Origin: Gammaproteobacteria bacterium
Lineage (GTDB): Bacteria; Pseudomonadota; Gammaproteobacteria; JAJDOJ01
Length of the DNA: 19,571 nucleotides
Direction: 5' to 3'
NCBI GenBank assembly: GCA_027030565.1
Contig: JALVEU010000392.1
Span: forward strand, 1 to 19,571
Made by a program: the position numbers and the translations under genes. The notes under the pieces were generated by a model. That model saw only the letters and a list, made by a program, of their open reading frames with translations. It was not told the origin of the DNA and did not search any database. Of this stretch, positions 12,456 through 19,571 are shown one piece after another (the first letter of the stretch is position 1; each line of letters opens with the position of its first letter).

Positions 12456-14210
12456 ATGCGCCTGAGCCAACTCCATCTGCCGCAGGAGCGCGACCTCGAG
12501 CCCGAGCTCGAGGCACTCGGGCTGCGCGATTCGGAACAGTTGCTGGTGCTCGCCTTCGCCACCGCCGAGGTGGACCTCACTCGATTGCAGAAACGGCTGG
12601 TCAGGGCGTTGCCCCGTGCTGCACTGGTGGGCGTCACGACCGGGGGGAGCATCGCCCAGGGTCATATCCACGATCAGGGCACCCTGCTGGTGTTTCTGCA
12701 CTTCGAGTCCACACGGGTGCACGTGACCTGGGTCGATCGCGCCGAGGCCGATACCGACTTCGAGTTCGGCCACCGGCTGGGCAAGCGGTTCATGGCACGG
12801 GAAGAGCCGCGGGCCGCCCTGCTTTGGGTGTCCGGCCTGGAATGCAACGCCGATGCACTGCTCGCCGGCATCACGCGCACCACGGCGGGATGCCCGTTGT
12901 TCGGGGCCATGGCCGCGGACGCCTCACGCTACGAACACACCGCCGTGTTCTCCAAGGACCGGGTGTTCGAGGCCGGTGCCGCCGCGGTGGCGCTGCACGG
13001 GGCCCATCTGCGCGTCGAGGCCTTTCACGCCCTGGATTGGGTCGCCCTCGGCAAGCCGCTGCGGGTCACCGCGGCGCAGGGCAACCGGGTGGAGACGCTG
13101 GACGACACCCCAGCGCTGCGGGTGGTTCAACGCTACCTGGGCAAAGACATCGAGGAACGTCTGGTTCGCCTTTCCTCGCAGTTTCCCCTCATCGTGGAAC
13201 GGCGTGGCCAGGCGGTGGCACGGCGCTGCGTGGGGACGGCGCCGAACGGTGCGCTGCGCTACTCCGGCAGTTTCAGCACGGGGGACAGGGTGCGCTTCGG
13301 CCTGGGCAATCTCAACAAGGCGCTGGAATCGGTGCGCGAGATCCAGGCGCGGCTTGCGGAGGCCGCCCCCGAAGGGATCCTGCTGCTGCCCTCGGCGGCC
13401 CGGCGCCGCCTGATGCGCGCCTGCAGCGAGCTGGAGGTTCACGGCTACCCGGACATCGCCCCCGCCGCCGGAATGTTCAACTTCGGTGTGTTCTACAGCA
13501 GGGACGGGCAGAGCGAATTCTCCAACAATCTGCTGTGCGCCCTGGGCCTGGCGGAGACGCCCCGCGCCCCCAGGGCCGCGGCCGGGGGGCCGGGCCTGTC
13601 CGGGACCGACGCGGAATCCGACTCCACCACCCAGACCGAGCTGCGCGCCATCACCCAGCTGGCGCTGGCCGCCAGTCGTGACCTGGAACACATCAACGAC
13701 TCCCTCGAACAGCTCGCCACCACCGATCCGCTGACCGAGGTCTACAACCGGCGCAAGATCCAGGCGGTGATGGAACACGAGCTGGCGCGCACGCGCCGCT
13801 ACGGCGCCCCGGCCGCGGTCCTCATGATCGATCTGGACAATTTCAAGGCCATCAACGACCGCTACGGCCACGACATGGGGGACATGATCCTGCGCTCGGT
13901 GGCCAACGCGATCCGGGAGCACCTGCGCACCACCGACGCCTTCGGCCGCTGGGGTGGCGAAGAGTTCGTGGTGGTGTGCCCCGACACCACACTGGAGGAG
14001 GGTGTGCGGCTGGCCGAGCGAATCCGCCGGTTCGTGGAAGAGACGCACCGCGACACCGGCAATGACATCACCGTGAGCGTCGGAGTCACCGCACCGGCCC
14101 GTGACGACGATCTGCGCTCACTCCTGCGACGTGCAGACCGGGCCCTGTACGCGGCCAAGGGCGGCGGCAGGAACAGTGTCTGCCGCATCACCCCCCGAAG
14201 GCGGGGCTGA
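12456..14210 (+). CDS. FIST-domain diguanylate cyclase (FIST-GGDEF)
   Basis: A 584-residue cytosolic signalling protein with no membrane segment. An N-terminal FIST sensor (FIST_N about 30-220, containing ALVGVTTGGSI and LEC-NADALLAGI; FIST_C about 230-370, containing IVERRGQAVARRC and AAGMFNFGVFYSR) leads through a Ser/Gly/Ala linker and a helix (LRAITQLALAASRDLEHINDSLEQL) to a GGDEF domain (about 420-575). The active site is intact: GGEEF at 500-504 after FGRW, and RTTD at 491-494, five residues before, is a full c-di-GMP inhibitory site. It should make c-di-GMP from two GTP under product feedback. FIST is the sensor of the haem-binding NO sensor NosP in Pseudomonas, so haem/NO input is a possibility, not proven. 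The ATG at 12456 starts where family similarity starts; earlier starts (12396, 12381) lie in the inverted repeat. No Shine-Dalgarno is evident. Confidence 0.92.
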   Translation: MRLSQLHLPQERDLEPELEALGLRDSEQLLVLAFATAEVDLTRLQKRLVRALPRAALVGVTTGGSIAQGHIHDQGTLLVFLHFESTRVHVTWVDRAEADTDFEFGHRLGKRFMAREEPRAALLWVSGLECNADALLAGITRTTAGCPLFGAMAADASRYEHTAVFSKDRVFEAGAAAVALHGAHLRVEAFHALDWVALGKPLRVTAAQGNRVETLDDTPALRVVQRYLGKDIEERLVRLSSQFPLIVERRGQAVARRCVGTAPNGALRYSGSFSTGDRVRFGLGNLNKALESVREIQARLAEAAPEGILLLPSAARRRLMRACSELEVHGYPDIAPAAGMFNFGVFYSRDGQSEFSNNLLCALGLAETPRAPRAAAGGPGLSGTDAESDSTTQTELRAITQLALAASRDLEHINDSLEQLATTDPLTEVYNRRKIQAVMEHELARTRRYGAPAAVLMIDLDNFKAINDRYGHDMGDMILRSVANAIREHLRTTDAFGRWGGEEFVVVCPDTTLEEGVRLAERIRRFVEETHRDTGNDITVSVGVTAPARDDDLRSLLRRADRALYAAKGGGRNSVCRITPRRRG

Positions 14211-14230
14211 GCCGAGTGCGGGGCGGCTCA
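14208..14230. terminator. Hairpin holding both convergent stop codons
   Basis: TGAGCCG (14208-14214) pairs perfectly with CGGCTCA (14224-14230) around a 9-base loop. The first arm begins with the stop codon of the FIST-GGDEF gene and the second ends with the stop codon of djlA read on the other strand. There is no U-tract, so it is a possible shared bidirectional terminator of modest strength. Confidence 0.4.
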
Positions 14231-15031
14231 CTTGGCCATGCCGCGCGCCCGCCGGATCGTCTCATAGGCGGCCAGGATGTGCTGGGTCTTCTCCTTGGCC
14301 AAGCGCATCATCTCTTCGGGGAGGCCTTGGGAGGCCAGCTTGTCGGGGTGATGCTGGCTCATGAGCCGGCGGTAGGCCTGTTTCACCTCCGCATCGCTCG
14401 CCTGGGGTGAGACTCCCAGGGTCTGGTAGGCGGCGGCCAGGGCGTCGGCGCCCCCGGTGTGTGCCTCGCTGCGGCGCTCTCCGCGCAGCAGCGACTCCAG
14501 GCGCTGCACGTCCTCGGCCGCGAGACCCAGGCGCTCGGCGATGCGCATCAGCAACGCCCGTTCGGCCGGATCCACCCGGCCGTCCGCAAACGCCACCTCC
14601 AATTGGACCTCGAGGAAGAAACGGGCCAGCATGGGCTGCCAGCGGATGACCCCGCGTAGCACGTCGAGGGCCTCGTCCAAGTCGAAGTCCGCCGCCTTGC
14701 CCTGGCGAAAATACTCGATGGCGCTCTGGCGCTGCTGGGCCGAGAGGTGCATCCGCGACATGATCTGCTCGGCGGCCCGAATCTCGGCCTCCGAGACGCG
14801 GCCGTCGGCCTTGCTGATGTGCCCCATCACCTGGAAGGTGGTACGGAAGAAGGTCTCCTGCATGCGTGACAGGGCCTCGGCCACCGGCCGCACCACTGCA
14901 CGGGCGCGGTCGTACATGTGGCCGAGGAAGACGCCCACCGCGGCACCGATCCAGCCACCGAGCAGCAGTCCGGCCAAGCCTCCCACGAGCTTGCCTGACC
15001 AGCGCTGCAATCGGGCTGCATAGGATTGCAT
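14228..15031 (-). CDS. djlA: DjlA-like membrane J-domain co-chaperone
   Basis: A 267-residue protein with the DjlA order: a glycine-rich N-terminal membrane segment (about 14-39, VGGLAGLLLGGWIGAAVGVF), a TerB-like helical domain (55-185, with KADGRVSEAEI and FADGRVDPAERAL acidic pairs) and a C-terminal J domain (about 200-265) with HPD at 228-230. The glycine-rich membrane segment is of the dimerising type. DjlA recruits and stimulates DnaK at the inner membrane. The ATG at 15031 is chosen for its GGGAG ribosome site and because upstream codons to 15226 lie in GC-rich non-family sequence. It converges on the FIST-GGDEF gene and lies 121 bases from the amidase upstream on the same strand. A TATACT at 15109-15104 could be its -10. 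Confidence 0.93.
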   Translation of the reverse strand: MQSYAARLQRWSGKLVGGLAGLLLGGWIGAAVGVFLGHMYDRARAVVRPVAEALSRMQETFFRTTFQVMGHISKADGRVSEAEIRAAEQIMSRMHLSAQQRQSAIEYFRQGKAADFDLDEALDVLRGVIRWQPMLARFFLEVQLEVAFADGRVDPAERALLMRIAERLGLAAEDVQRLESLLRGERRSEAHTGGADALAAAYQTLGVSPQASDAEVKQAYRRLMSQHHPDKLASQGLPEEMMRLAKEKTQHILAAYETIRRARGMAK

Positions 15032-15076
15032 GGCACTCCCACCGACAGGGCCACACCGGCGGGCGCGGGTTGCGGG

Positions 15077-15149
15077 GGCCGGCCGCACCGGAGAAACGGG
15101 CGAAGTATATACCCTGGGGCCTCTTACGGATGGTGCGGCCCGACCGGCC
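15077..15149. repeat. Long imperfect inverted repeat between the amidase gene and djlA
   Basis: GGCCGCACC (15081-15089) is the exact reverse complement of GGTGCGGCC (15132-15140), 42 bases apart; an outer GGCC pair (15077-15080 with 15146-15149) extends it with a bulge. It lies just after the amidase stop, and the djlA -10 candidate (TATACT, 15109-15104) is inside the loop. It may end the LMF-amidase operon or form the control region of djlA. Confidence 0.4.
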
Positions 15150-15152
15150 GCA

Positions 15153-15977
15153 TCACCGACGCGCGAGGTAGCGCAGCACGCCGGTGCACAGCGCCTGCAC
15201 AAGCCGGCGTCGGAACTGTGGGTCATGCAGGCGGGCGGCCTGACTGGGGTTGGACAAGGTGGCGGGTTCCACCAGTACCGCCGGCATGTGGGTCTCCCTC
15301 AGGACCATGAAATGCGCGATCTTCACGCCCCGGTCCTGCACGCCGGGACCGCCCACCGTCCCCACCAGGGCACGGTGCAGCTCGTCGGCGAGACGCGCCG
15401 AGGCTGCGGTCCGCTGCGGCCTGCCCAGCCGGTCCTGGAGCACACCCAGATCCGGGAGGGGCACCCAATGCCGCGGCCCGGGCACCACCGTCCCCCGAGC
15501 CGCAGGGTCTCGGGGCGCAGGTCGGTACACCTCCAGCAGTGCACTGTGCGCATCCCCCACGGCATTGAGATGGATCGATACGAACAGATCCGCCCCCAGT
15601 CGGTTGGCCCACGCGGCCCGGTCCCGCAGGGAAACGTAGTGGTCCGACGTGCGCGACAGCTCCGCACGCACACCCGCTCCCTCGAGGCAGTCTTGCAGAC
15701 TGCGGGCCAGCTCCAGCGTCCATCGCTTCTCGTATACGCCGTCCGGGGCGCTGGCTCCCGGATCGCGACCTCCGTGCCCCGGGTCCAGGGCGACCACGGG
15801 CGGTGGCCGTCCGATCCCGGACAGCGCGGCGAGTCGGCGGAACCAGCCGGCCTCGGGTCGAGCTACGTTCTCGGCTACGCCGCCGGTATCCGGCGCGGCC
15901 ACCGCCGTTGCCGCCACCAACATCCACAGGCCCACGGCAAACCCGCGCACGTACCGCCCCCGGACACCCGTCGGCAT
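15153..15977 (-). CDS. N-acetylmuramoyl-L-alanine amidase (Amidase_3)
   Basis: A 274-residue secreted zinc amidase that cuts the bond between N-acetylmuramate and L-Ala of peptidoglycan. A signal peptide is present (basic start, hydrophobic FAVGLWMLVAATAVA, AVAA cleavage near residue 28), then a short linker and the Amidase_3 domain (60-272). Zinc ligands are H68 (DPGHGGRDPGA), E83 (VYEKRWTLEL) and H136 (SIHLNA); the catalytic Glu is E237 (VLVEPATLSN). There is no AMIN targeting domain or LysM, so it is shorter than AmiC, which has an AMIN domain. The ATG at 15977 stands 1 base after the stop of the lipase-maturation-factor gene, so they are one operon. Periplasmic cell-wall remodelling is certain by family; why it pairs with that membrane protein is not known. 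Confidence 0.92.
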   Translation of the reverse strand: MPTGVRGRYVRGFAVGLWMLVAATAVAAPDTGGVAENVARPEAGWFRRLAALSGIGRPPPVVALDPGHGGRDPGASAPDGVYEKRWTLELARSLQDCLEGAGVRAELSRTSDHYVSLRDRAAWANRLGADLFVSIHLNAVGDAHSALLEVYRPAPRDPAARGTVVPGPRHWVPLPDLGVLQDRLGRPQRTAASARLADELHRALVGTVGGPGVQDRGVKIAHFMVLRETHMPAVLVEPATLSNPSQAARLHDPQFRRRLVQALCTGVLRYLARR

Positions 15978-15978
15978 C

Positions 15979-17433
15979 TCAGGGCCGTGTTCCGCCGACG
16001 AAGGCCAAGGGCCAGAACGGCCCCAGCCACTCGCGCCGCCACCAGTGTCCGGTGGCGGCCCGCTCTTCGGGGTCCGTGAAGCGGTAGCGCCAGAGGGTGC
16101 TGCGCAGGTAACGGGGCGGCTCGTCCGGAAACGGATTGTATGCGAGCTGGGCAGTGACCTCAGGGGCATTCTCCAGGAGACGGTGCAGGAATGCTTCGTA
16201 CCAGTCCAGGAAGATGGGCCCCATGGGAACGAACCACATCATCCAGTCGATGCGCGGCTGATGGGGGACGATGAAGCGTGGGGCCTCGTCGAGGCGGTCC
16301 GGACGAAAGCGGAACAGATATTCCTCCCAGTGCTCACCGTCCCGCGAGCCCTCGATCACCACCTCGATCCGCTCGGTCTTCATGGTAGGAAACACGTGGA
16401 ACGGATGCGCCAGGTGCCAGCCGCGCCAGAGTCTCATGGCGGCGGCCACCGGCTGTGGCAGAGGACGCCGGTCCACCATGCGCCAGGCCTCTACGGCGGC
16501 GGCCGAGAGCAGCAGCCCCGCCATGACACCGAGCGCCCACTGCCGACGGGGATGCGTCCGAGCCGCCGCGGCCACGTCGCTGCTCCAACGTTGCGCGAGA
16601 GACGCCGGTACGACGCGACGCAACGCCCGGTCGTCGAACAGGAACAGGCACAGCGCCATGGAAAGCAGGTTGAAGAAATTGTGGTTGGAGGTGGCCAGGA
16701 TCGCCGCTTGCATGGCCAGGGTCAGCCAGGCGGCGATGAACCGCGGCGTTCGCGGCAGGAACATCATAAAGGGCACCACCACCTCGATGACCAGTGAGAA
16801 GAAGGTCAGCGCCTCCTGGACGCCCAGCGGCAGATGGTGCGCGTACCAGGAGCCGACATGCGGGAGGGGTTGGGTCTCGAAGTAGTACGCCAGCGCCGTG
16901 AGCCCGGACCAGGTGGGGTCTCCGCTGATGAGCTTGGAGATACCCGACAGGAAGCGCAGCCGGAACAGCAGGATCTTGTACAGCCACACGATGACGCCGG
17001 ACCCGCCGGGCAGGAAGATCGCCAGGAATCCGGCCTCCAGCAGAAGATAGTCCCACTGGAAGTTCATGAAGATCTGGCCGGCCTGAGTGAGCGACAAATA
17101 CAGCACCCACAAGCCCAGCAGGGCCGGACGCATCCAGCGCCCGAGGATCACCGACACGGCGAGCAGGCAACCGGCCAGCGTCGCGGCGAACAGGACCCGA
17201 TCGCCCGTCGCGAGCCAGAACACCATGGGATGCTCCAGCCAGGCACGCCAGCCCAGCTCGGCCCGCAGGGCCTCGAGGTAGGTCTTCAGGGGCAGGATGC
17301 CGTGCTCGCCGGCCAGGCTCACCACCTGCACCGCCAGGGAGGCGAAGGCGAACAGGTAGATCCATCCGAGCAGGCGCAGGAACAACCCCCCGACCAGGCG
17401 ATACTGCGAGACATCCGATCCTGCTGTCTGCAC
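15979..17433 (-). CDS. Lipase maturation factor (LMF1) family membrane protein
   Basis: A 484-residue polytopic membrane protein with about eight to nine helices in the first 330 residues and a periplasmic-like C-terminal domain after WRM (about 330-484) containing a PIFLDWYEAFLHRLL tail. Family marks are FMNFQWDYLLLEAGFLAIFLP, the WLYKILLFRLRFLSGISKLISGDPTW segment and ALAYYFETQPLPHVGSWYAHHLP. In vertebrates LMF1 is an ER protein needed for folding of dimeric lipases. The bacterial members have no proven role; a link to secretion or maturation of a lipase is an inference. The ATG at 17433 is accepted as the first start. A GGCCCG-GAG-CGGGCC hairpin lies about 36 bases upstream in its leader. 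It forms an operon with the amidase that follows by 1 base. Confidence 0.9.
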   Translation of the reverse strand: MQTAGSDVSQYRLVGGLFLRLLGWIYLFAFASLAVQVVSLAGEHGILPLKTYLEALRAELGWRAWLEHPMVFWLATGDRVLFAATLAGCLLAVSVILGRWMRPALLGLWVLYLSLTQAGQIFMNFQWDYLLLEAGFLAIFLPGGSGVIVWLYKILLFRLRFLSGISKLISGDPTWSGLTALAYYFETQPLPHVGSWYAHHLPLGVQEALTFFSLVIEVVVPFMMFLPRTPRFIAAWLTLAMQAAILATSNHNFFNLLSMALCLFLFDDRALRRVVPASLAQRWSSDVAAAARTHPRRQWALGVMAGLLLSAAAVEAWRMVDRRPLPQPVAAAMRLWRGWHLAHPFHVFPTMKTERIEVVIEGSRDGEHWEEYLFRFRPDRLDEAPRFIVPHQPRIDWMMWFVPMGPIFLDWYEAFLHRLLENAPEVTAQLAYNPFPDEPPRYLRSTLWRYRFTDPEERAATGHWWRREWLGPFWPLAFVGGTRP

Positions 17434-17573
17434 CGGAGAACAGAATCCGCGGGTGGTGGGGGCAGCGTGGCCCGGAGCGGGCCTGGCAGCATCCTAGCGC
17501 AGCCATACCCTCGGGCCAACCCGGCCGACAGGCCGCGCACCGGCCCCTCGTACAGCGGTTCGACGCCGGTGCA

Positions 17574-17602
17574 CTTGAAGCCGGCCCAACGCTACCCAAT
17601 GT
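17574..17602 (+). promoter_or_regulatory. Possible sigma-32 promoter of the histone-fold gene
   Basis: CTTGAA (17574-17579), a 15-base spacer, then CCCAATGT (17595-17602), 6 of 8 matches to CCCCATTT. The -35 is a full match to the sigma-32 consensus and the spacing is within its range. It predicts a leader of about 100 bases before the ATG at 17710. No better sigma-70 pair was found in the 276-base divergent gap. Confidence 0.4.
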
Positions 17603-17629
17603 AGTGGGCAGCACAGACTCTTCATGCCA

Positions 17630-17661
17630 GGTGGCCGGTCCCGAACATGCGTCCGGCCACC
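17630..17661. repeat. 9-bp inverted repeat in the leader of the histone-fold gene
   Basis: GGTGGCCGG (17630-17638) is the exact reverse complement of CCGGCCACC (17653-17661), with a 14-base loop. It lies downstream of the candidate sigma-32 promoter and 48 bases before the ATG. It may be a leader hairpin or a binding site for a dimeric regulator, including the histone-fold protein itself. Confidence 0.5.
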
Positions 17662-17709
17662 CCCAGAGCGATCCCAGGCACGCCATCCATCAGCCAAGGA
17701 GCACACCAT

Positions 17710-18159
17710 ATGAGCATCATCGGCATTCGGCAGTTCGAGCAGCTCTTCCGCAAGGCCGCCTCGCTGGACGTGGACAAGAACGACCTGCGTCGGCTGAGCG
17801 ACTTCCTCAACGGCAAGGTTCACGGCCTGCTCCTGCGCGGCCGGGCCAATGCCAAGGCCAACGGCCGGGACGTCATCGAGCCTCAGGACCTGCCCATCAC
17901 CCGCGGACTACAGGAGAGCGTTCACGCCTTCCAGAAGCTGGACGAGACGTTGGAGGTCAAGCCCATCCTGGAGACCCTCGCCACCCTGCCGGAGATCGGC
18001 GCCGAGTACAGCGAGGCGGTGGAGCAGGCGCTGCCCGAGGTCGTGGGGGGCCTGGTGGTGGCGCTGGCCAAGACGTTCAAGATCATGGAGCCTTCGCTCA
18101 AGAACCCGCAGACGGAGCACTGGGACAAGGCCGAGCGGATCTTCGACACCCTGATCTGA
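17710..18159 (+). CDS. DUF1931 histone-fold protein
   Basis: A 149-residue protein of the DUF1931 family, whose Aquifex member is known from its structure to be a fused pair of histone folds. The first fold is about 5-65 (IRQFEQLFRKAASLDVDKNDLRRLSDFLN ... GRDVIEPQDLPITRG, the last like the loop-2 region of a histone) and the second about 68-149, more degenerate (LPEVVGGLVVALAKTFKIMEPSL ... HWDKAERIFDTLI). The bacterial proteins may bind DNA, but in vivo function is unproven. The charge pattern here is mixed rather than strongly basic, which argues against a bulk nucleoid packer. AAGGAG ends 8 bases before the ATG, so the start is secure; an upstream in-frame start at 17647 lies inside the inverted repeat. 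It is divergent from the LMF gene and convergent with trmJ. Confidence 0.88.
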   Translation: MSIIGIRQFEQLFRKAASLDVDKNDLRRLSDFLNGKVHGLLLRGRANAKANGRDVIEPQDLPITRGLQESVHAFQKLDETLEVKPILETLATLPEIGAEYSEAVEQALPEVVGGLVVALAKTFKIMEPSLKNPQTEHWDKAERIFDTLI

Positions 18160-18237
18160 GACCCATCGCCAGGGCCTCCGGGATCTCACGGGCCGCCGGG
18201 GTCCCCCTCTTCCGCGCCCTGCAGGCGCGGCAGGGTC

Positions 18238-18987
18238 TCAGGGACGGCGCTGCCGTTCCTCCACGGCGGCGAGAATGCCCCGCAGGATCTCCACCTCGCG
18301 TTGGCTCGGCCGGCAGCGCAGGCACAGCCGACGCAGACGGCGCATGAGTTGGCGCGGGTTGCCGGGATCGAGAAAGCCGATGTCCACCAAGGTACGCTCG
18401 AGGTGCACGAAGAGGTGTTCCAGCGCCTCGGCGGATGCCGGAGGATCGGGGTCCTCGTAGCGTTCGCCCCAGAGCAGCTCCTCGGCGGCCGCATGGATCT
18501 CCCAGGCCATGAGCTGCACGGCTGCGGCCAGGTTGAGCGAGCTGAACCGGGGATTGGCGGGAATGCGGACCAGGGCGTGACAGCGTTCCAGCTCGGCGTT
18601 GCTGAGCCCCGTGCGCTCACGCCCGAACACCAAGGCCACCGGCCCCGCTGCAGCGGCCTCCACCAGCCGCCGCGCCGCCCACCGCGGGTCCCATTCGGGC
18701 CACCGCAGGCTGCGTGCCCTGGCACTGGTGGCCACCACCAGCCGGCAATCCGCCAAGGCCTCGTCCAGCCTCGGGACCACCTCGGCCCGTTCCAGCAGGT
18801 CCGCGGCGCCGGAGGCACGGGCGGTGGCCTCCGGATCCGGGAAACGCAGCGGCGCCACCAGGGAGAGCCGATCCAGACACATGGTCTTCATGGCGCGCGC
18901 GGCGGCCCCGATGTTGCCGGGATGGGTGGTGCCCACCAGGACCACGCGGATACGCCGATAGGCGGGGTGCGCACAGGCGCCGGTCAC
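18238..18987 (-). CDS. trmJ: TrmJ-type tRNA 2'-O-methyltransferase (position 32)
   Basis: A 249-residue SPOUT methyltransferase that uses S-adenosylmethionine to methylate the 2'-OH of nucleotide 32 in tRNA anticodon loops. Family signature VVLVGTTHPGNIGAAARAMKTM near residues 15-36, VFGRERTGLSN in the middle and NPRFSSLNLAAAVQLMAWEI, the trefoil-knot cofactor region. The C-terminal part (about 170-249) is the usual TrmJ helical extension, ending with a four-helix-like RPSQREVEILRGILAAVEERQR. The start is GTG at 18987, overlapping the zwf stop by 4 bases (GTGA), so translation is coupled to zwf. No other early start exists before the signature. The adjacent histone-fold gene converges with a 78-base gap that holds a GCGCC...GGCGC hairpin but no U-tract. 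Confidence 0.9.
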   Translation of the reverse strand: MTGACAHPAYRRIRVVLVGTTHPGNIGAAARAMKTMCLDRLSLVAPLRFPDPEATARASGAADLLERAEVVPRLDEALADCRLVVATSARARSLRWPEWDPRWAARRLVEAAAAGPVALVFGRERTGLSNAELERCHALVRIPANPRFSSLNLAAAVQLMAWEIHAAAEELLWGERYEDPDPPASAEALEHLFVHLERTLVDIGFLDPGNPRQLMRRLRRLCLRCRPSQREVEILRGILAAVEERQRRP

Positions 18988-19571
18988 GGCTCCGGCGGCT
19001 CCGGCTCCAGACTGTGCCGCCAGCGGTGACTCTCGCGGTCGAACAGGGCGCGGGCCTCGTAGGGTCCCCAGGATCCGGCCGGATAGGTGGGGATGTAGTC
19101 ACGCTCCGTGGACCACACCCGCAGCACCGGATCCACGATGCGCCAGGCCCACTCCACCTCGTCATAGCGCAGGAACAACGACCGGTCGCCCTCGATCACG
19201 TCCAGGAGCAGGTCCTCGTAGGCCTCGGTGGCCACGTCACCTTCGCTCATCAGGCTGGCATCCAGGCTGGTCTGGCGCGTGCGCATCTCCAGGCCCGGCT
19301 CCTTGACCGTGATCTCCATGCGCAGGCAGGCGCAGGGCTGGATGCCCATGAGCACCCAGTTGCTGGCGATGCGCTGCACCGGGGTGTCGCGGAACAGCTG
19401 CTGCGGCGGGGCACGGAAGCAGATGGCCACCATGGCACGGTCGGAGGCCAGCCGCTTGCCGGTGCGCAGATAGAACGGCACACCGCGCCAGCGCCAGTTG
19501 TCCACGTAGAGCTTGAGGGCGGCGTAGGTCTCAGTGACGCTGTCCGGGGGGACGCCGGGCTCTTCCAGATA
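18984..19571 (-). CDS. zwf: Glucose-6-phosphate dehydrogenase, C-terminal part
   Basis: Partial: the N-terminal part lies beyond the right end. The frame is open from base 19571 and gives 195 residues starting YLEEPGVPPDSVTETYAALKLYVDNW. The region WRGVPFYLRTGKRL is the highly conserved substrate-side block of G6PDH, followed by LGASLMSEGDVATEAYEDLLLDVIEGD-like DASLMSEGDVATEAYEDLL and VEWAWRIVDPVL, all diagnostic. The enzyme makes 6-phosphogluconolactone from glucose 6-phosphate with NADP or NAD and feeds the oxidative pentose-phosphate or Entner-Doudoroff path. The protein ends SLEPEPPEP, a proline-rich tail, then TGA overlapping the trmJ GTG. The internal GTG at 19505 is not a real start. 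Confidence 0.97.
   Translation of the reverse strand, partial: YLEEPGVPPDSVTETYAALKLYVDNWRWRGVPFYLRTGKRLASDRAMVAICFRAPPQQLFRDTPVQRIASNWVLMGIQPCACLRMEITVKEPGLEMRTRQTSLDASLMSEGDVATEAYEDLLLDVIEGDRSLFLRYDEVEWAWRIVDPVLRVWSTERDYIPTYPAGSWGPYEARALFDRESHRWRHSLEPEPPEP

Noticed and set aside
1..19571. tRNA, rRNA, CRISPR arrays, transposases, phage genes or attachment sites
   Set aside because: I looked for each on both strands and saw no cloverleaf, spaced direct repeats, transposase motifs or terminal inverted repeats that could be supported.

Overview
The window is GC-rich, densely packed bacterial chromosome. It suggests a gammaproteobacterium, probably of the sulfur-oxidising Chromatiales/Ectothiorhodospiraceae kind. 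That is an inference from gene content: NnrS, an AspRS of the non-discriminating type, a GGDEF regulator, DjlA, TrmJ, an archease/RtcB pair and a DUF1931 histone-fold protein, with sigma-70- and sigma-32-like promoters of the E. coli type. No rRNA, tRNA, insertion sequence, phage gene or CRISPR array was found, and no gene-free stretch exceeds 300 bases.

Left part (1-3928, all +): the 3' end of an NnrS-family membrane haem protein; a secreted YfdX-family protein with an Ala-Gln hexamer repeat, behind a very good sigma-32 (heat-shock) promoter match and closed by an 11-bp hairpin; then a tight four-gene cassette of two DUF1538 membrane half-proteins, a divergent P-II-like protein and a two-CBS-domain protein. 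The cassette looks like an uncharacterised transporter with a nucleotide-sensing control module.

Middle (3949-9200): nicotinate phosphoribosyltransferase (-) is divergent from archease and long-type RtcB RNA ligase (+). A phosphoribosyltransferase preceded by a near-perfect FNR/Anr/Dnr-type box follows, then an S30AE (ribosome-hibernation-like) protein and a hemerythrin-domain protein. Together these read as a low-oxygen or energy-stress survival group.

Right-middle (9210-15031): aspS (-) and an FmdB-type zinc ribbon (-) are divergent from a short-chain dehydrogenase (+) over a compact bidirectional promoter with overlapping -10 elements. The dehydrogenase mRNA may be leaderless. Next is a FIST-GGDEF diguanylate cyclase (+) that converges on djlA (-), with both stop codons inside one hairpin.

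Right end (15153-19571): a lipase-maturation-factor-family membrane protein and a secreted N-acetylmuramoyl-L-alanine amidase form a minus-strand operon with 1 base between them. Divergent from them is a DUF1931 histone-fold protein with a second, weaker sigma-32-like promoter and a 9-bp inverted repeat in its leader. The window ends with trmJ overlapping the 3' end of zwf (-).

The best candidates for undescribed biology are the split DUF1538/P-II-like/CBS cassette, the FNR-box survival group, the FIST-GGDEF sensor (possible haem/NO input) and the heat-shock-type promoters on yfdX and the histone-fold gene.
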